A stretch of 36,467 nt of DNA from Bdellovibrionales bacterium (GCA_947462765.1 CANHQK010000001.1:74580-111046); one strand, 5' to 3'. Shown: positions 8,700 through 16,468, counted from the stretch's first letter. The notes: generated by a model not told the origin, from the letters alone. Numbers and translations are program-made.

Positions 8700-9485
8700 A
8701 TGATCAAGGCACTCACCACTTCTGCCACGGGACTTGAAGCGCAACAGGCGAACATCGACCGGATCGCGAACGATCTCGCAAACGTGAACACGGATGGATA
8801 CAAGCGCGAGACCACGGAATTCCAGGACTTGATGTACGAAACCATCAAGGATCCCGGTGGGCGCCAGGGTGCGACCACCGTATCGCCGACGGGCATCCAG
8901 AAAGGTCTCGGAGTGAAGGTCGGCTCTGCCCACAAGTTGTTCGAACAGGGCTCGGTGAAGATGACCAGCAATCCCTATGACATCATGATCGAGGGCAAGG
9001 GGTTCATTCCCGTGAGCCTCCCGAACTCCGGAGAGGTGGTTTACACGCGGACGGGGAATTTCAAGCTGGATTCGCAGGGACGAATCAGCCTCAGCAATGG
9101 AGCCCTTCTGGAGCCCGCAATCACCGTGCCGGGAGAGGCCAATGGAATCGTGATCACTCCGAACGGAGAGGTCAAGGCGCTGACGGCTCAAGGAGAGCAG
9201 ACCATCGGGCAGATCCAGCTCGCTAATTTCATCAATCCGCAAGGTCTACGCTCCATCGGAAACAACTTTTACAAAGCGACTCCGGCCAGTGGCGCGGTTC
9301 AGACCTTGGTACCGGGTGAGGGCGGAACCGGAACCGTCATGCAAGGGGCGCTTGAGGCCTCTAATGTCAATGTTGCAAACAGCATGATCGAAATGATCGG
9401 TGCCCAGCGCGCGTATGAGATGAACACGCGAGTGATGGGGGTCGCCGACAAAATGCTTGAAGCGACAACAAATATCGTGAGATGA
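8700..9485 (+). CDS. flgG: flagellar basal-body distal rod protein
   Basis: FlgG builds the distal rod inside the P and L rings. At 261 aa it is the exact typical length. It has the N-terminal IANDLANVNTDGYKRETTEF and VMQGALEASNVNVANSMIEM towards the C-terminus, with IGAQRAYEMNTRVM following. The central GKGFIPVSLPNSGEVVYTRT is also family-typical. A Shine-Dalgarno GGGAG follows the flgF stop directly. A 70-base gap separates it from flgA; the gap contains two adjacent GGATCC sequences and a hairpin over the flgA ribosome-binding site. Confidence 0.96.
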   Translation: MIKALTTSATGLEAQQANIDRIANDLANVNTDGYKRETTEFQDLMYETIKDPGGRQGATTVSPTGIQKGLGVKVGSAHKLFEQGSVKMTSNPYDIMIEGKGFIPVSLPNSGEVVYTRTGNFKLDSQGRISLSNGALLEPAITVPGEANGIVITPNGEVKALTAQGEQTIGQIQLANFINPQGLRSIGNNFYKATPASGAVQTLVPGEGGTGTVMQGALEASNVNVANSMIEMIGAQRAYEMNTRVMGVADKMLEATTNIVR

Positions 9486-9533
9486 TTTGAATGAGGGGAC
9501 CAGGACGGTCTCCGGGATCCGAGGATCCTGATC

Positions 9534-9551
9534 ATCACCAAGGAGGGTGAT
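9534..9551 (+). promoter_or_regulatory. hairpin presenting the flgA Shine-Dalgarno in its loop
   Basis: ATCACC (9534-9539) pairs perfectly with GGTGAT (9546-9551). The 6-base loop AAGGAG is most of the Shine-Dalgarno AAGGAGG. The start codon follows at 9556. Such loop-exposed GGA sequences are the shape bound by CsrA/RsmA proteins, and csrA is in the same cluster, but binding is inference. Confidence 0.4.
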
Positions 9552-9555
9552 ATCG

Positions 9556-10272
9556 ATGTTCCGAATGACGGCTCTGGCCTTCTTCGCACTGATCCAAGTG
9601 GCGCAAGCCCTGCCCGCTGGCGATGAATCGAGCCATGCGACTCGCATGACCGAGATGGTAAAGAAGCTTCTCGAAGAGCGCATTCCGGGCTCCGAGATCC
9701 GTCTTCCCTCGCTCGACAAGCTGGCCAGTCAGTCCGCAATCACCTCTTTTTCCGAAATCCGCAGCGCGCGGATCATCGAAGATCGCCCCAACGGCTCCGT
9801 TCTGATCGAGCTGTCGGGTTTGAATCTCGAGTCCCGTAGCAAGACCGAAATGATCCAGACCCCGTACCAGGCATGGATCAAGGTGCCAGTGGCCGTTCGC
9901 AGAATTTATCCCAATACCCGCCTGAAAAACGAAGACTTCAAAACACTCGAGGTGAATGTGGCCTCCGGTGCTGCGAGAGAATATCGCGGGGTGATGATGC
10001 CTGCCGAGACCGAATTCAGCGGATTGCAGTCCAGGCAAACCATCCTTGAGAACCAATATGCGGTCTCGACCGCGGTACAAAAACAGCCCGATCTCCGCAA
10101 GGGCGATACGGTCAAGCTCCTCTTGACTTCGGGAACACTCGAGCTGGTGACCCAGGCCACGGTCGAAGAACCCGCATCGGTCGGAGACCGCATCCGGGTA
10201 CTGACGGTGAAAGGCAAGCGAGAGATGGTTGGAAAAGTGAATGAGGACCGGAACGTCGAGGTGAGCCTATGA
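9556..10272 (+). CDS. flgA: flagellar P-ring assembly chaperone
   Basis: FlgA is a periplasmic chaperone needed to assemble FlgI into the P ring. The 238-aa protein starts with a short signal peptide (hydrophobic TALAFFALIQVAQA). The C-terminal half has the SAF-type region found in FlgA: IKVPVAVRRIYPNT, TRLKNEDFKTLEV, then QPDLRKGDTVKLLLTSGTLE and GDRIRVLTVKGKREMVGKV. ATG 9556 is preferred over the GTG at 9547 because AAGGAGG ends nine bases before it. The flgH ATG overlaps its stop as ATGA, so the two are coupled. Confidence 0.9.
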   Translation: MFRMTALAFFALIQVAQALPAGDESSHATRMTEMVKKLLEERIPGSEIRLPSLDKLASQSAITSFSEIRSARIIEDRPNGSVLIELSGLNLESRSKTEMIQTPYQAWIKVPVAVRRIYPNTRLKNEDFKTLEVNVASGAAREYRGVMMPAETEFSGLQSRQTILENQYAVSTAVQKQPDLRKGDTVKLLLTSGTLELVTQATVEEPASVGDRIRVLTVKGKREMVGKVNEDRNVEVSL

Positions 10273-11207
10273 GGCGGATGGCGTTGATCGCGATCTCCTT
10301 TTCTCTCTCGGCTTGCAGCGGTTTCGCACTCAAATCAGAAGAGCCGACCGACTACAACGCTCTCACAAACGGAATGGATGATGGGAACGGAAGGGCGCTC
10401 GGTGGGGCCTGGCGCTCCCGAGCCCCCGAGATTCCTGAGGCCAGCTACCAGCATCCCTACAGCGGAGGCGCTGTGCGGACTCCGGCCCAAACACTGAGTG
10501 ATGAGCGTTCAGGTGCCCGTACGGAGGGCGCCGAGGAGCGCATGGATCCGTCTGATGATGCAGTGAGGGCCAGGATTGAGGCGGGGCGGGGTTATGCGCG
10601 CCAAAGCCGCTCTTTCACCCTGGGTGATCGGGCCACTCGGAACGACTTCTACGACAGTTCTCCCGGTGACGGATCATTGTGGGCCAATGGCAACGATGCG
10701 AATCACTTTTTTACAAAGGGGAAAGTGCGTTCCCCCGGTGACATCGTTTCAGTGAAGCTCGACGAGCTCTTCATCCGTCAGGTTGCCGAGGAAGTGAAAA
10801 AAACACTTACGCCTGCTGAACAAGCTGTCGAAATGGCCCTGCATCTGAAAAACAACGAACTCGCAAAGGATGACCAGGACCTGAAGGCTTACCGCAACGT
10901 TGCATCGGATGATTTGCACTCGGATGAGGCGCTTGCGGTCAAGAGTCGGATGGAGAAGGCGGTTCGATGGTCCCAGGTCGACCTTTCGAAGGCTCTGGCC
11001 TTGAATCCGAGCGAGGAACTCCGTGCCGAGATCATTGATCGCTTCCAAAACGGGAATTTCAAGATCCGCGCGGTGAAGCGCGTGCTTTACCGAGGGCACA
11101 CTAAGTTGCTTTCGTTGGTTGCGGTGGCTCCTGCCGCTGACCTGGATGACAAAGACACGATCCAATCGGGGAAACTCTATGAATACAACATCCGCGTTGC
11201 GCGCTAA
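10269..11207 (+). CDS. flgH: flagellar L-ring protein, divergent and long
   Basis: FlgH is the outer-membrane lipoprotein that forms the L ring. The start MRRMALIAISFSLSACSGF is a lipoprotein signal with lipobox LSAC and C16 as acylation site. The diagnostic block DGSLWANGND ... FFTKGKVRSPGDIVSVKLDE corresponds to the family's SLW-x-FF-x-R-x-GDIV pattern. At 312 aa it is much longer than the usual 220-250 aa. The extra length is a low-complexity linker (about residues 20-135) rich in Gly, Asp, Arg and Ser, plus a charged helical insertion (about 180-240). The C-terminal end is only loosely family-like. It overlaps flgA by 4 bases and contains the start of flgI within its last 29 bases. Confidence 0.85.
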   Translation: MRRMALIAISFSLSACSGFALKSEEPTDYNALTNGMDDGNGRALGGAWRSRAPEIPEASYQHPYSGGAVRTPAQTLSDERSGARTEGAEERMDPSDDAVRARIEAGRGYARQSRSFTLGDRATRNDFYDSSPGDGSLWANGNDANHFFTKGKVRSPGDIVSVKLDELFIRQVAEEVKKTLTPAEQAVEMALHLKNNELAKDDQDLKAYRNVASDDLHSDEALAVKSRMEKAVRWSQVDLSKALALNPSEELRAEIIDRFQNGNFKIRAVKRVLYRGHTKLLSLVAVAPAADLDDKDTIQSGKLYEYNIRVAR

Positions 11208-12261
11208 ATACTTCGGACTGACCCTCATTGCAGTGGCCATGCTGCTGACTCCGGGTGTTTCCTTGGGCTCGATCACAGTCGGTGCGAGGATCAAGGACAT
11301 TGCCTCGGTAAAGGGCGTTCGCGAGAACATCCTGATCGGATACGGGCTCGTGGTCGGCCTGCGTGGTACCGGTGATTCCAGTACCGATGTGACGGCGAGA
11401 TCCCTCGGTCGCCTCTTCGGCAAGCTCGGGCTCGACATTGAGAAAAATGCGGCCGTGAAATCGAAAAATGCGGCCGCGGTGATCGTCACGGCCAAGTTGC
11501 CCCCCTTTGCCCGTTCCGGCGCCCAAATTGATGTCACGGTTTCTTCGATCGGTGACGCCGGCTCTTTGGAGGGCGGCACCCTCCTGGTGACTCCGCTCCG
11601 TGCCGGTGATCAACAGGTTTATGCAGTCGCGCAGGGGCAGGTGACTCTCGGTTCCCTCACCGACTCCGGCAAAGGCGTGTTTCCCACGGTCGGAAGGATT
11701 GTTTCGGGGGCCATGATTGAAAAGGATGTCGACACCAATTTCGCCGAAAAGAAAAGCTTCCGAATGTCATTGAACAACCCTGACTTCACGACTGCCGCCC
11801 GATTGGTGGCCTTGGTCAATGCCGAGCTCGGAGGAAAATTCGCCAGCGCGCGTGACAGTGCCACCGTCGACGTTGTGGTCCCTTTCAATTATGAGGGCAA
11901 GACGGTCGATCTCATGGCTCGCGTCGAGAACATCCGTGTCGTGACGGATTCGAAAGCCAAAGTCGTCTTGAACGAACGGACCGGAACGGTCGTGATGGGG
12001 GACAAGGTCAGTCTCGCCCCGGTTGCGATTTCTCACGGAGATCTTTCGATTCAAGTCAAGGGTCAGGCAAAGGAGCGACTCCTCGAGCTGAAGCCGGGTG
12101 CGCGTGCAGATGCTGAACGCGGTCTCGTAAATGGAAACGCAACCGTATCCGACCTCGTCAAGTTGCTCAATACCCTCGGGGTAGCGCCGAAAGACATGAC
12201 CGCGATCTTTCAAACCATGAAGGCCACGGGAGCCTTGCAGGCTGATTTGGAACTGATTTGA
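11179..12261 (+). CDS. flgI: flagellar P-ring protein
   Basis: FlgI forms the periplasmic P ring around the rod. From ATG 11179 it is 360 aa, the family norm, with a signal peptide (hydrophobic LTLIAVAMLLTPGVSLG). The mature start ARIKDIASVKGVRENILIGY and GLVVGLRGTGDSS are almost invariant in FlgI. FARSGAQIDVTVSSIGDA, LVTPLRAGDQQVYAVAQGQ and VVLNERTGTVVMG continue the match, and the end VAPKDMTAIFQTMKATGALQ is typical. The start lies inside the end of flgH (29-base overlap); earlier in-frame starts would place foreign residues before the signal peptide. Confidence 0.96.
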   Translation: MNTTSALRAKYFGLTLIAVAMLLTPGVSLGSITVGARIKDIASVKGVRENILIGYGLVVGLRGTGDSSTDVTARSLGRLFGKLGLDIEKNAAVKSKNAAAVIVTAKLPPFARSGAQIDVTVSSIGDAGSLEGGTLLVTPLRAGDQQVYAVAQGQVTLGSLTDSGKGVFPTVGRIVSGAMIEKDVDTNFAEKKSFRMSLNNPDFTTAARLVALVNAELGGKFASARDSATVDVVVPFNYEGKTVDLMARVENIRVVTDSKAKVVLNERTGTVVMGDKVSLAPVAISHGDLSIQVKGQAKERLLELKPGARADAERGLVNGNATVSDLVKLLNTLGVAPKDMTAIFQTMKATGALQADLELI

Positions 12262-12310
12262 AGAATTGATTCGAAGAAAGGAGAGGGACGAAGCGACTGT
12301 CCAAGGATGG

Positions 12311-12472
12311 ATGGAGAATGAACCGATGATCCAGGAAACAGAGATGAAGCAACCGCTTGCTAGGATGGCAGGCAAACTCAAATCTTTTCAATTCATCGGC
12401 ATGACGCCGGGGCATGAAGCCCCTGTCCCGAACCTCGATTCGATCATAGGATCCGGGGGGGCTCAATCATGA
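12311..12472 (+). CDS. small hypothetical protein between flgI and flgJ
   Basis: A 53-residue frame (MENEPMIQETEMKQPLARM ... SIIGSGGAQS). ATG 12311 follows AAGG closely; ATG 12326 is an alternative with GGAG ten bases upstream, and a TTG at 12266 would give 68 aa. The stop TGA overlaps the flgJ ATG (12469) as ATGA, as at other couplings here, which argues that it is translated. The sequence is hydrophilic with no membrane segment or signal and is not recognised. Its place among rod/ring genes suggests a flagellar accessory role, but that is position only. Confidence 0.5.
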   Translation: MENEPMIQETEMKQPLARMAGKLKSFQFIGMTPGHEAPVPNLDSIIGSGGAQS

Positions 12473-12864
12473 GTCTTCCCCGGATCCCCCCCTCTTCCGT
12501 AGCCCGGAATCAAAAAGTTGACGCTGAACGGATCAGCCCCGAGATGCAGAAGGCCGCCGAGGGCCTGGAAGCCATTTTCACCCAGGAAATGATGAAGGCC
12601 ATGAGGGGAACTGTCGAAAAGTCGGAATTTTCACTCAGGAATTCAGCTTCAGACATTTACCAGGGAATGCTCGACCAGGAGTACGCCGAAATCGCGGCCC
12701 GGCAAAATTCCCTCGGATTGTCCGAGCAAATCGTCGATTATTGGTTGCGCTCGCAGGGGAACGCACATTACAATGAAAATGCGGGCCGCAATCCCGGTTC
12801 CGTGAGTACAGGAGGTACACATGAGGGTCAATCCAGCGAACAGTCCGGCCATTCAGAGCGCTGA
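12469..12864 (+). CDS. flgJ: flagellar rod-binding protein, FlgJ N-terminal domain only
   Basis: The 131-aa protein matches the N-terminal rod-binding domain of FlgJ, a rod-cap scaffold: AAEGLEAIFTQEMMKAMRG then SASDIYQGMLDQEYAEIAA and LGLSEQIVDYW. The C-terminal beta-N-acetylglucosaminidase (muramidase) domain of enterobacterial FlgJ is absent, as in many other phyla, so a separate cell-wall hydrolase must open the peptidoglycan. The last ~30 residues are a low-complexity Gly/Ser/Asn tail, and that stretch also carries the flgM ribosome-binding site and start, the genes overlapping by 44 bases. Confidence 0.87.
   Translation: MSLPRIPPSSVARNQKVDAERISPEMQKAAEGLEAIFTQEMMKAMRGTVEKSEFSLRNSASDIYQGMLDQEYAEIAARQNSLGLSEQIVDYWLRSQGNAHYNENAGRNPGSVSTGGTHEGQSSEQSGHSER
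12806..12818 (+). promoter_or_regulatory. hairpin presenting the flgM Shine-Dalgarno in its loop
   Basis: GTAC (12806-12809) and GTAC (12815-12818) pair to enclose the loop AGGAG, the core of the Shine-Dalgarno AGGAGG (12810-12815). The ATG follows at 12821. The stem is short but perfect, and the geometry parallels the hairpin before flgA. Confidence 0.35.
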
Positions 12865-13147
12865 GGCGCAGTCTGCCAAGAAGACAGAGAAGCTGAAATC
12901 GAACGCTTATGAGAGTCGCGCGGATCGTGCGTCCACCACCTCGAAGAACGAATCCGCCAGTGCCGAAATCTCCACCCGCGCACGCGACATGGCAAAATCC
13001 AAGCAGATCGCCGCTGAGTCCTCTGACGTGCGTGAAGCAAAGATCGCTGAACTCCGCGAGAAGATCGCGAACAAGAAATACAATGTCGGCGCAGATGCAA
13101 TTGCCGACCGCCTGGTCGACGATCATATCGGACTGGCTGGCGCCTGA
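12821..13147 (+). CDS. flgM: anti-sigma-28 factor
   Basis: FlgM holds the flagellar sigma factor FliA until the hook is complete and FlgM is exported. The 108-aa protein is hydrophilic and low in hydrophobic residues at its N-terminus (disordered, Ser/Ala/Lys-rich). Helical C-terminal segments have the expected pattern ISTRARDMAKSKQIAAES, VREAKIAELREKIANKKY and ADAIADRLVDDHI. AGGAGG precedes the ATG, and its coding sequence starts inside flgJ. No fliA gene is in the window. Co-location with flgN, flgK and flgL, its usual companions, supports the call. Confidence 0.88.
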   Translation: MRVNPANSPAIQSAEAQSAKKTEKLKSNAYESRADRASTTSKNESASAEISTRARDMAKSKQIAAESSDVREAKIAELREKIANKKYNVGADAIADRLVDDHIGLAGA

Positions 13148-13192
13148 TTCTACGAACCACTGAACCTCCGAGCAGGATGCGGGTGAGGAAGA

Positions 13193-13735
13193 ATGGAAAA
13201 CGGGACCCATAAAAATCAAGATCACGGAGCGAGTCTTCACGAGACTTTGCAAGATCTCATCGGGTTGCATCGCCAGCTCTATGAGGTGGTGAAGTCCGAG
13301 AACGAGGCAATCACCCAGGCGGATGTGAAGGCCACTTACGAGGCCGCCTCGGCCAAGGAGGCCCTGATCCATTGGATTCATCAGGCCGAGCTGTCGAGGC
13401 AGGCAGTGGTCCGGACCTGGTGTGAGGCCGAAAGCATCGCAGCCTCGGACGCCACACTCCGGAATCTCATTCTCCGTGAGCAGGGTCGCAATCCGGGCCT
13501 TGCTGATCGGCTCCAGTCCGACCTGAGCGCCCTTTTGGTCCTGGTCGAGCGGATCAAAAAGCAGAACGAATTGAACGGGAGTCTGGTCAACGAGTCCCTG
13601 AAGCATATCCAGAACATGAAACAGAACATCTTCGGGGAAACCAACCCGAAGGCGGCGACCTACAATCAAAGCGGCCAGCGGAACGCGGGGAGTACGAATG
13701 CCCACGGTCCGAGGTTGATCTCCAAGGAAGTCTGA
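13193..13735 (+). CDS. flgN: flagellar export chaperone for hook-filament junction proteins
   Basis: FlgN is a cytoplasmic helical chaperone that escorts FlgK and FlgL to the export gate. The 180-aa protein is almost wholly helical: LHETLQDLIGLHRQLYEVVK, a long charged middle, and LSALLVLVERIKKQNELNGS LVNESLKHIQ, then a polar Asn/Gly-rich tail. Sequence conservation in this family is low, so the call leans on the LNGSLV-type segment and on the position between flgM and flgK. A Shine-Dalgarno GAGGA lies just before ATG 13193, and the flgK ATG follows its stop after 3 bases. Confidence 0.85.
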   Translation: MENGTHKNQDHGASLHETLQDLIGLHRQLYEVVKSENEAITQADVKATYEAASAKEALIHWIHQAELSRQAVVRTWCEAESIAASDATLRNLILREQGRNPGLADRLQSDLSALLVLVERIKKQNELNGSLVNESLKHIQNMKQNIFGETNPKAATYNQSGQRNAGSTNAHGPRLISKEV

Positions 13736-13738
13736 TCG

Positions 13739-15169
13739 ATGGCATTGGTGAATGTCCTGCAAACCGGAAAGTCCGGAATGAGCACCGCGAAAGCCGGAAT
13801 CGCGACTGCAGGGCACAATATTTCCAATGCAGGCACTGAAGGGTACTCCCGTCAACGCGTTCAATCCGAGGCGGAAGTCGGCAAACAGATTGCCGGTCAA
13901 GGCGGGCACTTTGTCGGAGAAGGGTCCCGGATTTCAAAAATCGAGCGGATCAATGACGAGTACCTCGAGCGCCAGCTGCGTGAAGGTGGGCGAGACATGG
14001 CTTTTCACGAAGAGCGCCAAGTGTTCCTCAATCAGGTCGAGGACATCTTCAACGAGATGGGCGGAGACGGCCTCAACCGGCTCATTGCCCGGTTTTATAA
14101 TGATTTCCGTAAGCTTTCGAATGAGCCGACCAGTGAAGCGATCCGCCAAGCCGTGAGGGAATCCTCTCAGGCCATGGTGAGTGATTTTCGGCGTTTGCGC
14201 GCCGAAGTGGAGTCCGTGCGCTCCCACATCGACCATCGTATCGAAGGAAACCTGAAAGAACTTAACTCTTTTGCGCAAGAACTCGCAGATCTGAACCGCA
14301 GGGTCCGCCAGTCCGAAGTGACGGGCACCGACGCCGCCAATGACCTTCGGGATCGCCGGGATCTCATCCTGAAAAAAATCAGCGAACTCGTCGACGTGAC
14401 TTCACACAAGGATAACGAAGGAAACGTCAATGTCGACATCAAGGGCGTCGGACCCCTGGTGACCGGAACGGTCATTGAAAAATATGCCGTCGGCCGACAC
14501 GGATCCGGGCATGCTCCCGGTGCGATCGATAACTCATTCCAGATTTCAAGATCTGCATTCGCCAATCAGGCGATCACCGATCAGTTCAAGGGCGGAAAGA
14601 TCGGCGCACAGATCGAGGTGCGCGATAAGTCCGTGAACCAGGTCCTGGCGCGTCTCGATGAATTGGCCCATTCGGTTGCCAAGTCCGTGAACGAGCTTCA
14701 CTCCAAGGGTTTCACCCAGGATGGCCGGACCGGAATCAAGTTCTTCGAAGACGTGCGTGGCGTGACCGGGGCGGCCCAGTCGCTCAGGTTGTCCACGGAT
14801 GTCAGCGCATCGGTCGGCAATATCGCAGCCGCGCTCCAGCCGGGCGCCCCGAGCGACAACCGCAATGCGCTCGCTATTGCTAATCTGCAGAATCTCCGCC
14901 TGATGAACTCGGGCCACACGACGGTCGATGATTTTTACAATTCGATTGTTTCCGATGTCGGAACTGCGGCATCACGGAACCGCGATGCACTCGGACAGCA
15001 GCAGAGCATCCTGACCCAGTTGAACAAGGTTCGCGATCAGGTATCAGGAGTCTCGATTGACGAGGAAACCACAAATTTGATGCAGTTTCAGCACGCGTTC
15101 GACGCGTCAGCGCGGGTGATCAAGGTCGCTGACGAAATGATGGACACAGTCCTGAGGCTGAGGGGTTAG
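13739..15169 (+). CDS. flgK: flagellar hook-associated protein 1
   Basis: FlgK is the first hook-filament junction protein, exported through the flagellar channel. It is 476 aa, normal for the family. The N-terminus has GKSGMSTAKAGIATAGHNIS and NAGTEGYSRQRVQSE, typical of FlgK. The central ARFYNDFRKLSNEPTSEAIR and NDLRDRRDLILKKISELVDV are clear FlgK blocks. The C-terminus ends with VSIDEETTNLMQFQHAFDAS and VIKVADEMMDTVLRLRG. The sequence CAAGGAAGT (13723-13731) before the start serves as Shine-Dalgarno and resembles a CsrA target. flgL follows after 4 bases. Confidence 0.96.
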   Translation: MALVNVLQTGKSGMSTAKAGIATAGHNISNAGTEGYSRQRVQSEAEVGKQIAGQGGHFVGEGSRISKIERINDEYLERQLREGGRDMAFHEERQVFLNQVEDIFNEMGGDGLNRLIARFYNDFRKLSNEPTSEAIRQAVRESSQAMVSDFRRLRAEVESVRSHIDHRIEGNLKELNSFAQELADLNRRVRQSEVTGTDAANDLRDRRDLILKKISELVDVTSHKDNEGNVNVDIKGVGPLVTGTVIEKYAVGRHGSGHAPGAIDNSFQISRSAFANQAITDQFKGGKIGAQIEVRDKSVNQVLARLDELAHSVAKSVNELHSKGFTQDGRTGIKFFEDVRGVTGAAQSLRLSTDVSASVGNIAAALQPGAPSDNRNALAIANLQNLRLMNSGHTTVDDFYNSIVSDVGTAASRNRDALGQQQSILTQLNKVRDQVSGVSIDEETTNLMQFQHAFDASARVIKVADEMMDTVLRLRG

Positions 15170-15173
15170 ATAA

Positions 15174-16160
15174 ATGAGGGTATCGGATAACACCAATTTC
15201 GGAGTGGTCCGCGACAGCATCACCCGGGCGAAATCCCGGATGGAGAACCTTCAGACTGAGACGGCAACCATGAAAAAACTCAACCGCCCTTCGGACGACC
15301 CGGTCGGGGCGGCGAAGGTGCTTGAAGTGAGGACGGACAAAGTGAACAACGAGCAGTTCCAGGTGAATGCCAGACTGGCCAATGCATTTCTCGACAACAC
15401 CGACCATGCCCTGGAAGACATCTCCGAGATCGTGATGCGGGCGAAAGAGATCGCTATCGGACAATCGAGCAATGCCAGCTCCACCCCGGAATCACGCTAC
15501 GGCGTTGCTGAAGAAGTGAGTCAGCTTTTCCAGCGGGCCGTTGCCACCGGTAACCGCAGGATCGGCGATCGGTACATTTTCGGCGGATTCAAGACCACGC
15601 AATCCCCGGTCGATGCCGACGGAAACTATCTTGGCGACGAAGGCGAGATGATGGTGGAGATCGGTCGGGAGGTGTTCATCGGAGCCAACCTTCCCGGCCA
15701 CGAGGTCTTCAACACCAACCCGTCCGGTTCGGCCGATATGCGCAGGATTCGCCAAGAAAAGGGAGAGGAGCCCCAGGGAGGGGTGGCCCGTCGCCTCGCC
15801 TCCGACGGATCGGAAGGCCCCCAAAACGTGAACCTCTTCCAGCAGCTGAAGGCCTTGCGAACCGGACTCCTCACCGGCGACATGGAGACGATTCGGGGAT
15901 CCCTCGATGCGTTCGATGATCTTCTCAGCAAGGTGATTTCACTCCGTTCCAAAATCGGTTCACGTGTGCAAAGTATCGCCGGCAACATGAGTGCGCTCGA
16001 GCGACACAACATCACCAACGCACAGCTGACCTCGAACATCGAGGATGCCGACATGACCCGGGTGGTGAGTGATTTGGCCAAAGAAGAGACCGTTTTCAAG
16101 AGCAGTCTGGCAAGCTCGAAACACCTGATTCAGCCCACACTTCTTGACTTTTTGCGATAA
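15174..16160 (+). CDS. flgL: flagellar hook-associated protein 3
   Basis: FlgL is the second junction protein, related to flagellin. The 328-aa protein starts MRVSDNTNFGVVRDSITRAK and has the flagellin-like KKLNRPSDDPVGAAKVLEVR. The block IGDRYIFGGFKTTQSPVDAD is characteristic of FlgL. The C-terminal NIEDADMTRVVSDLAKEETV matches the D0 helix of flagellin-type proteins. It lies 4 bases after flgK with GAGGGG before the start. The following 83 bases hold a possible promoter and the csrA leader. No flagellin gene is in the window. Confidence 0.95.
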   Translation: MRVSDNTNFGVVRDSITRAKSRMENLQTETATMKKLNRPSDDPVGAAKVLEVRTDKVNNEQFQVNARLANAFLDNTDHALEDISEIVMRAKEIAIGQSSNASSTPESRYGVAEEVSQLFQRAVATGNRRIGDRYIFGGFKTTQSPVDADGNYLGDEGEMMVEIGREVFIGANLPGHEVFNTNPSGSADMRRIRQEKGEEPQGGVARRLASDGSEGPQNVNLFQQLKALRTGLLTGDMETIRGSLDAFDDLLSKVISLRSKIGSRVQSIAGNMSALERHNITNAQLTSNIEDADMTRVVSDLAKEETVFKSSLASSKHLIQPTLLDFLR

Positions 16161-16203
16161 TTTCTCTTGTTTATCCCAGCGGCTTGGGCTATGACCCCCT
16201 GTG

Positions 16204-16218
16204 AGTAATTGGATTACT
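16204..16218 (+). promoter_or_regulatory. hairpin in the csrA leader
   Basis: AGTAAT (16204-16209) and ATTACT (16213-16218) form a perfect six-pair stem with loop TGG; with the adjoining A this makes a GGA near the apex. It lies 24 bases before the second GGA (16235-16237) at the ribosome-binding site, a spacing a CsrA dimer might bridge. Confidence 0.35.
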
Positions 16219-16230
16219 TAGTAGTTCAGT

Positions 16231-16240
16231 ACATGGAGGT
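16231..16240 (+). promoter_or_regulatory. CsrA-like site over the csrA Shine-Dalgarno
   Basis: ACATGGAGGT contains the ANGGA core and agrees with most of the CsrA consensus (ACA-R-GGA-U-GU) at 8 of 10 positions. TGGAGGT is also the Shine-Dalgarno of csrA, whose ATG is at 16244. Binding here would block ribosome entry, i.e. autorepression as known for csrA in other bacteria. Confidence 0.5.
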
Positions 16241-16243
16241 TTT

Positions 16244-16468
16244 ATGCTCGTTCTGACCCGAAAACTCGGCGAAACCATCGCAATCGATGATCACATCAAG
16301 ATCACCGTGGTTCAGATCAAGGGCAAGCAGGTGCGCCTCGGCATTCAAGCACCCAAAGAAACCAAGATTCACCGCGAAGAGGTGTATACCTCAATCCAAG
16401 ATCAAAACAAGGTGGCCGGAACCGCACCTGCCGACCTGAATGCCGTTTCCAAAGCTCTGAAGGGTTGA
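16244..16468 (+). CDS. csrA: carbon storage regulator, RNA-binding translational repressor
   Basis: CsrA is a homodimeric RNA-binding protein that blocks translation by binding GGA motifs in leaders. In bacteria with FliW it represses flagellin translation. The protein is 74 aa, slightly longer than the 61-aa E. coli form through a polar tail. MLVLTRKLGETIAI is the family start, and the RNA-contact residues L4, R6 and R44 (IHREEVY) are kept. The extended C-terminus is common where FliW acts as antagonist, because FliW binds there. fliW follows after a terminator-like hairpin. A CsrA-like site covers its own ribosome-binding site. Confidence 0.96.
   Translation: MLVLTRKLGETIAIDDHIKITVVQIKGKQVRLGIQAPKETKIHREEVYTSIQDQNKVAGTAPADLNAVSKALKG

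Noticed and set aside
7700-8971. Long antisense frame (423 aa) opposite flgF/flgG
   Set aside because: It overlaps two clear rod genes and has no family motif; a codon-bias shadow.
9516-9529. Two adjacent GGATCC sequences upstream of flgA
   Set aside because: Each is a palindrome, but the gap is too small for a hairpin and no role is known; treated as chance.
12760-12792. Sigma-28 (FliA) promoter before flgM
   Set aside because: A GCCGCAA stretch matches only partly, and there is no TAAA at the correct distance.
12635-13909. Long antisense frame (424 aa) opposite flgJ-flgK
   Set aside because: It crosses four clear genes on the other strand and has no recognisable content.
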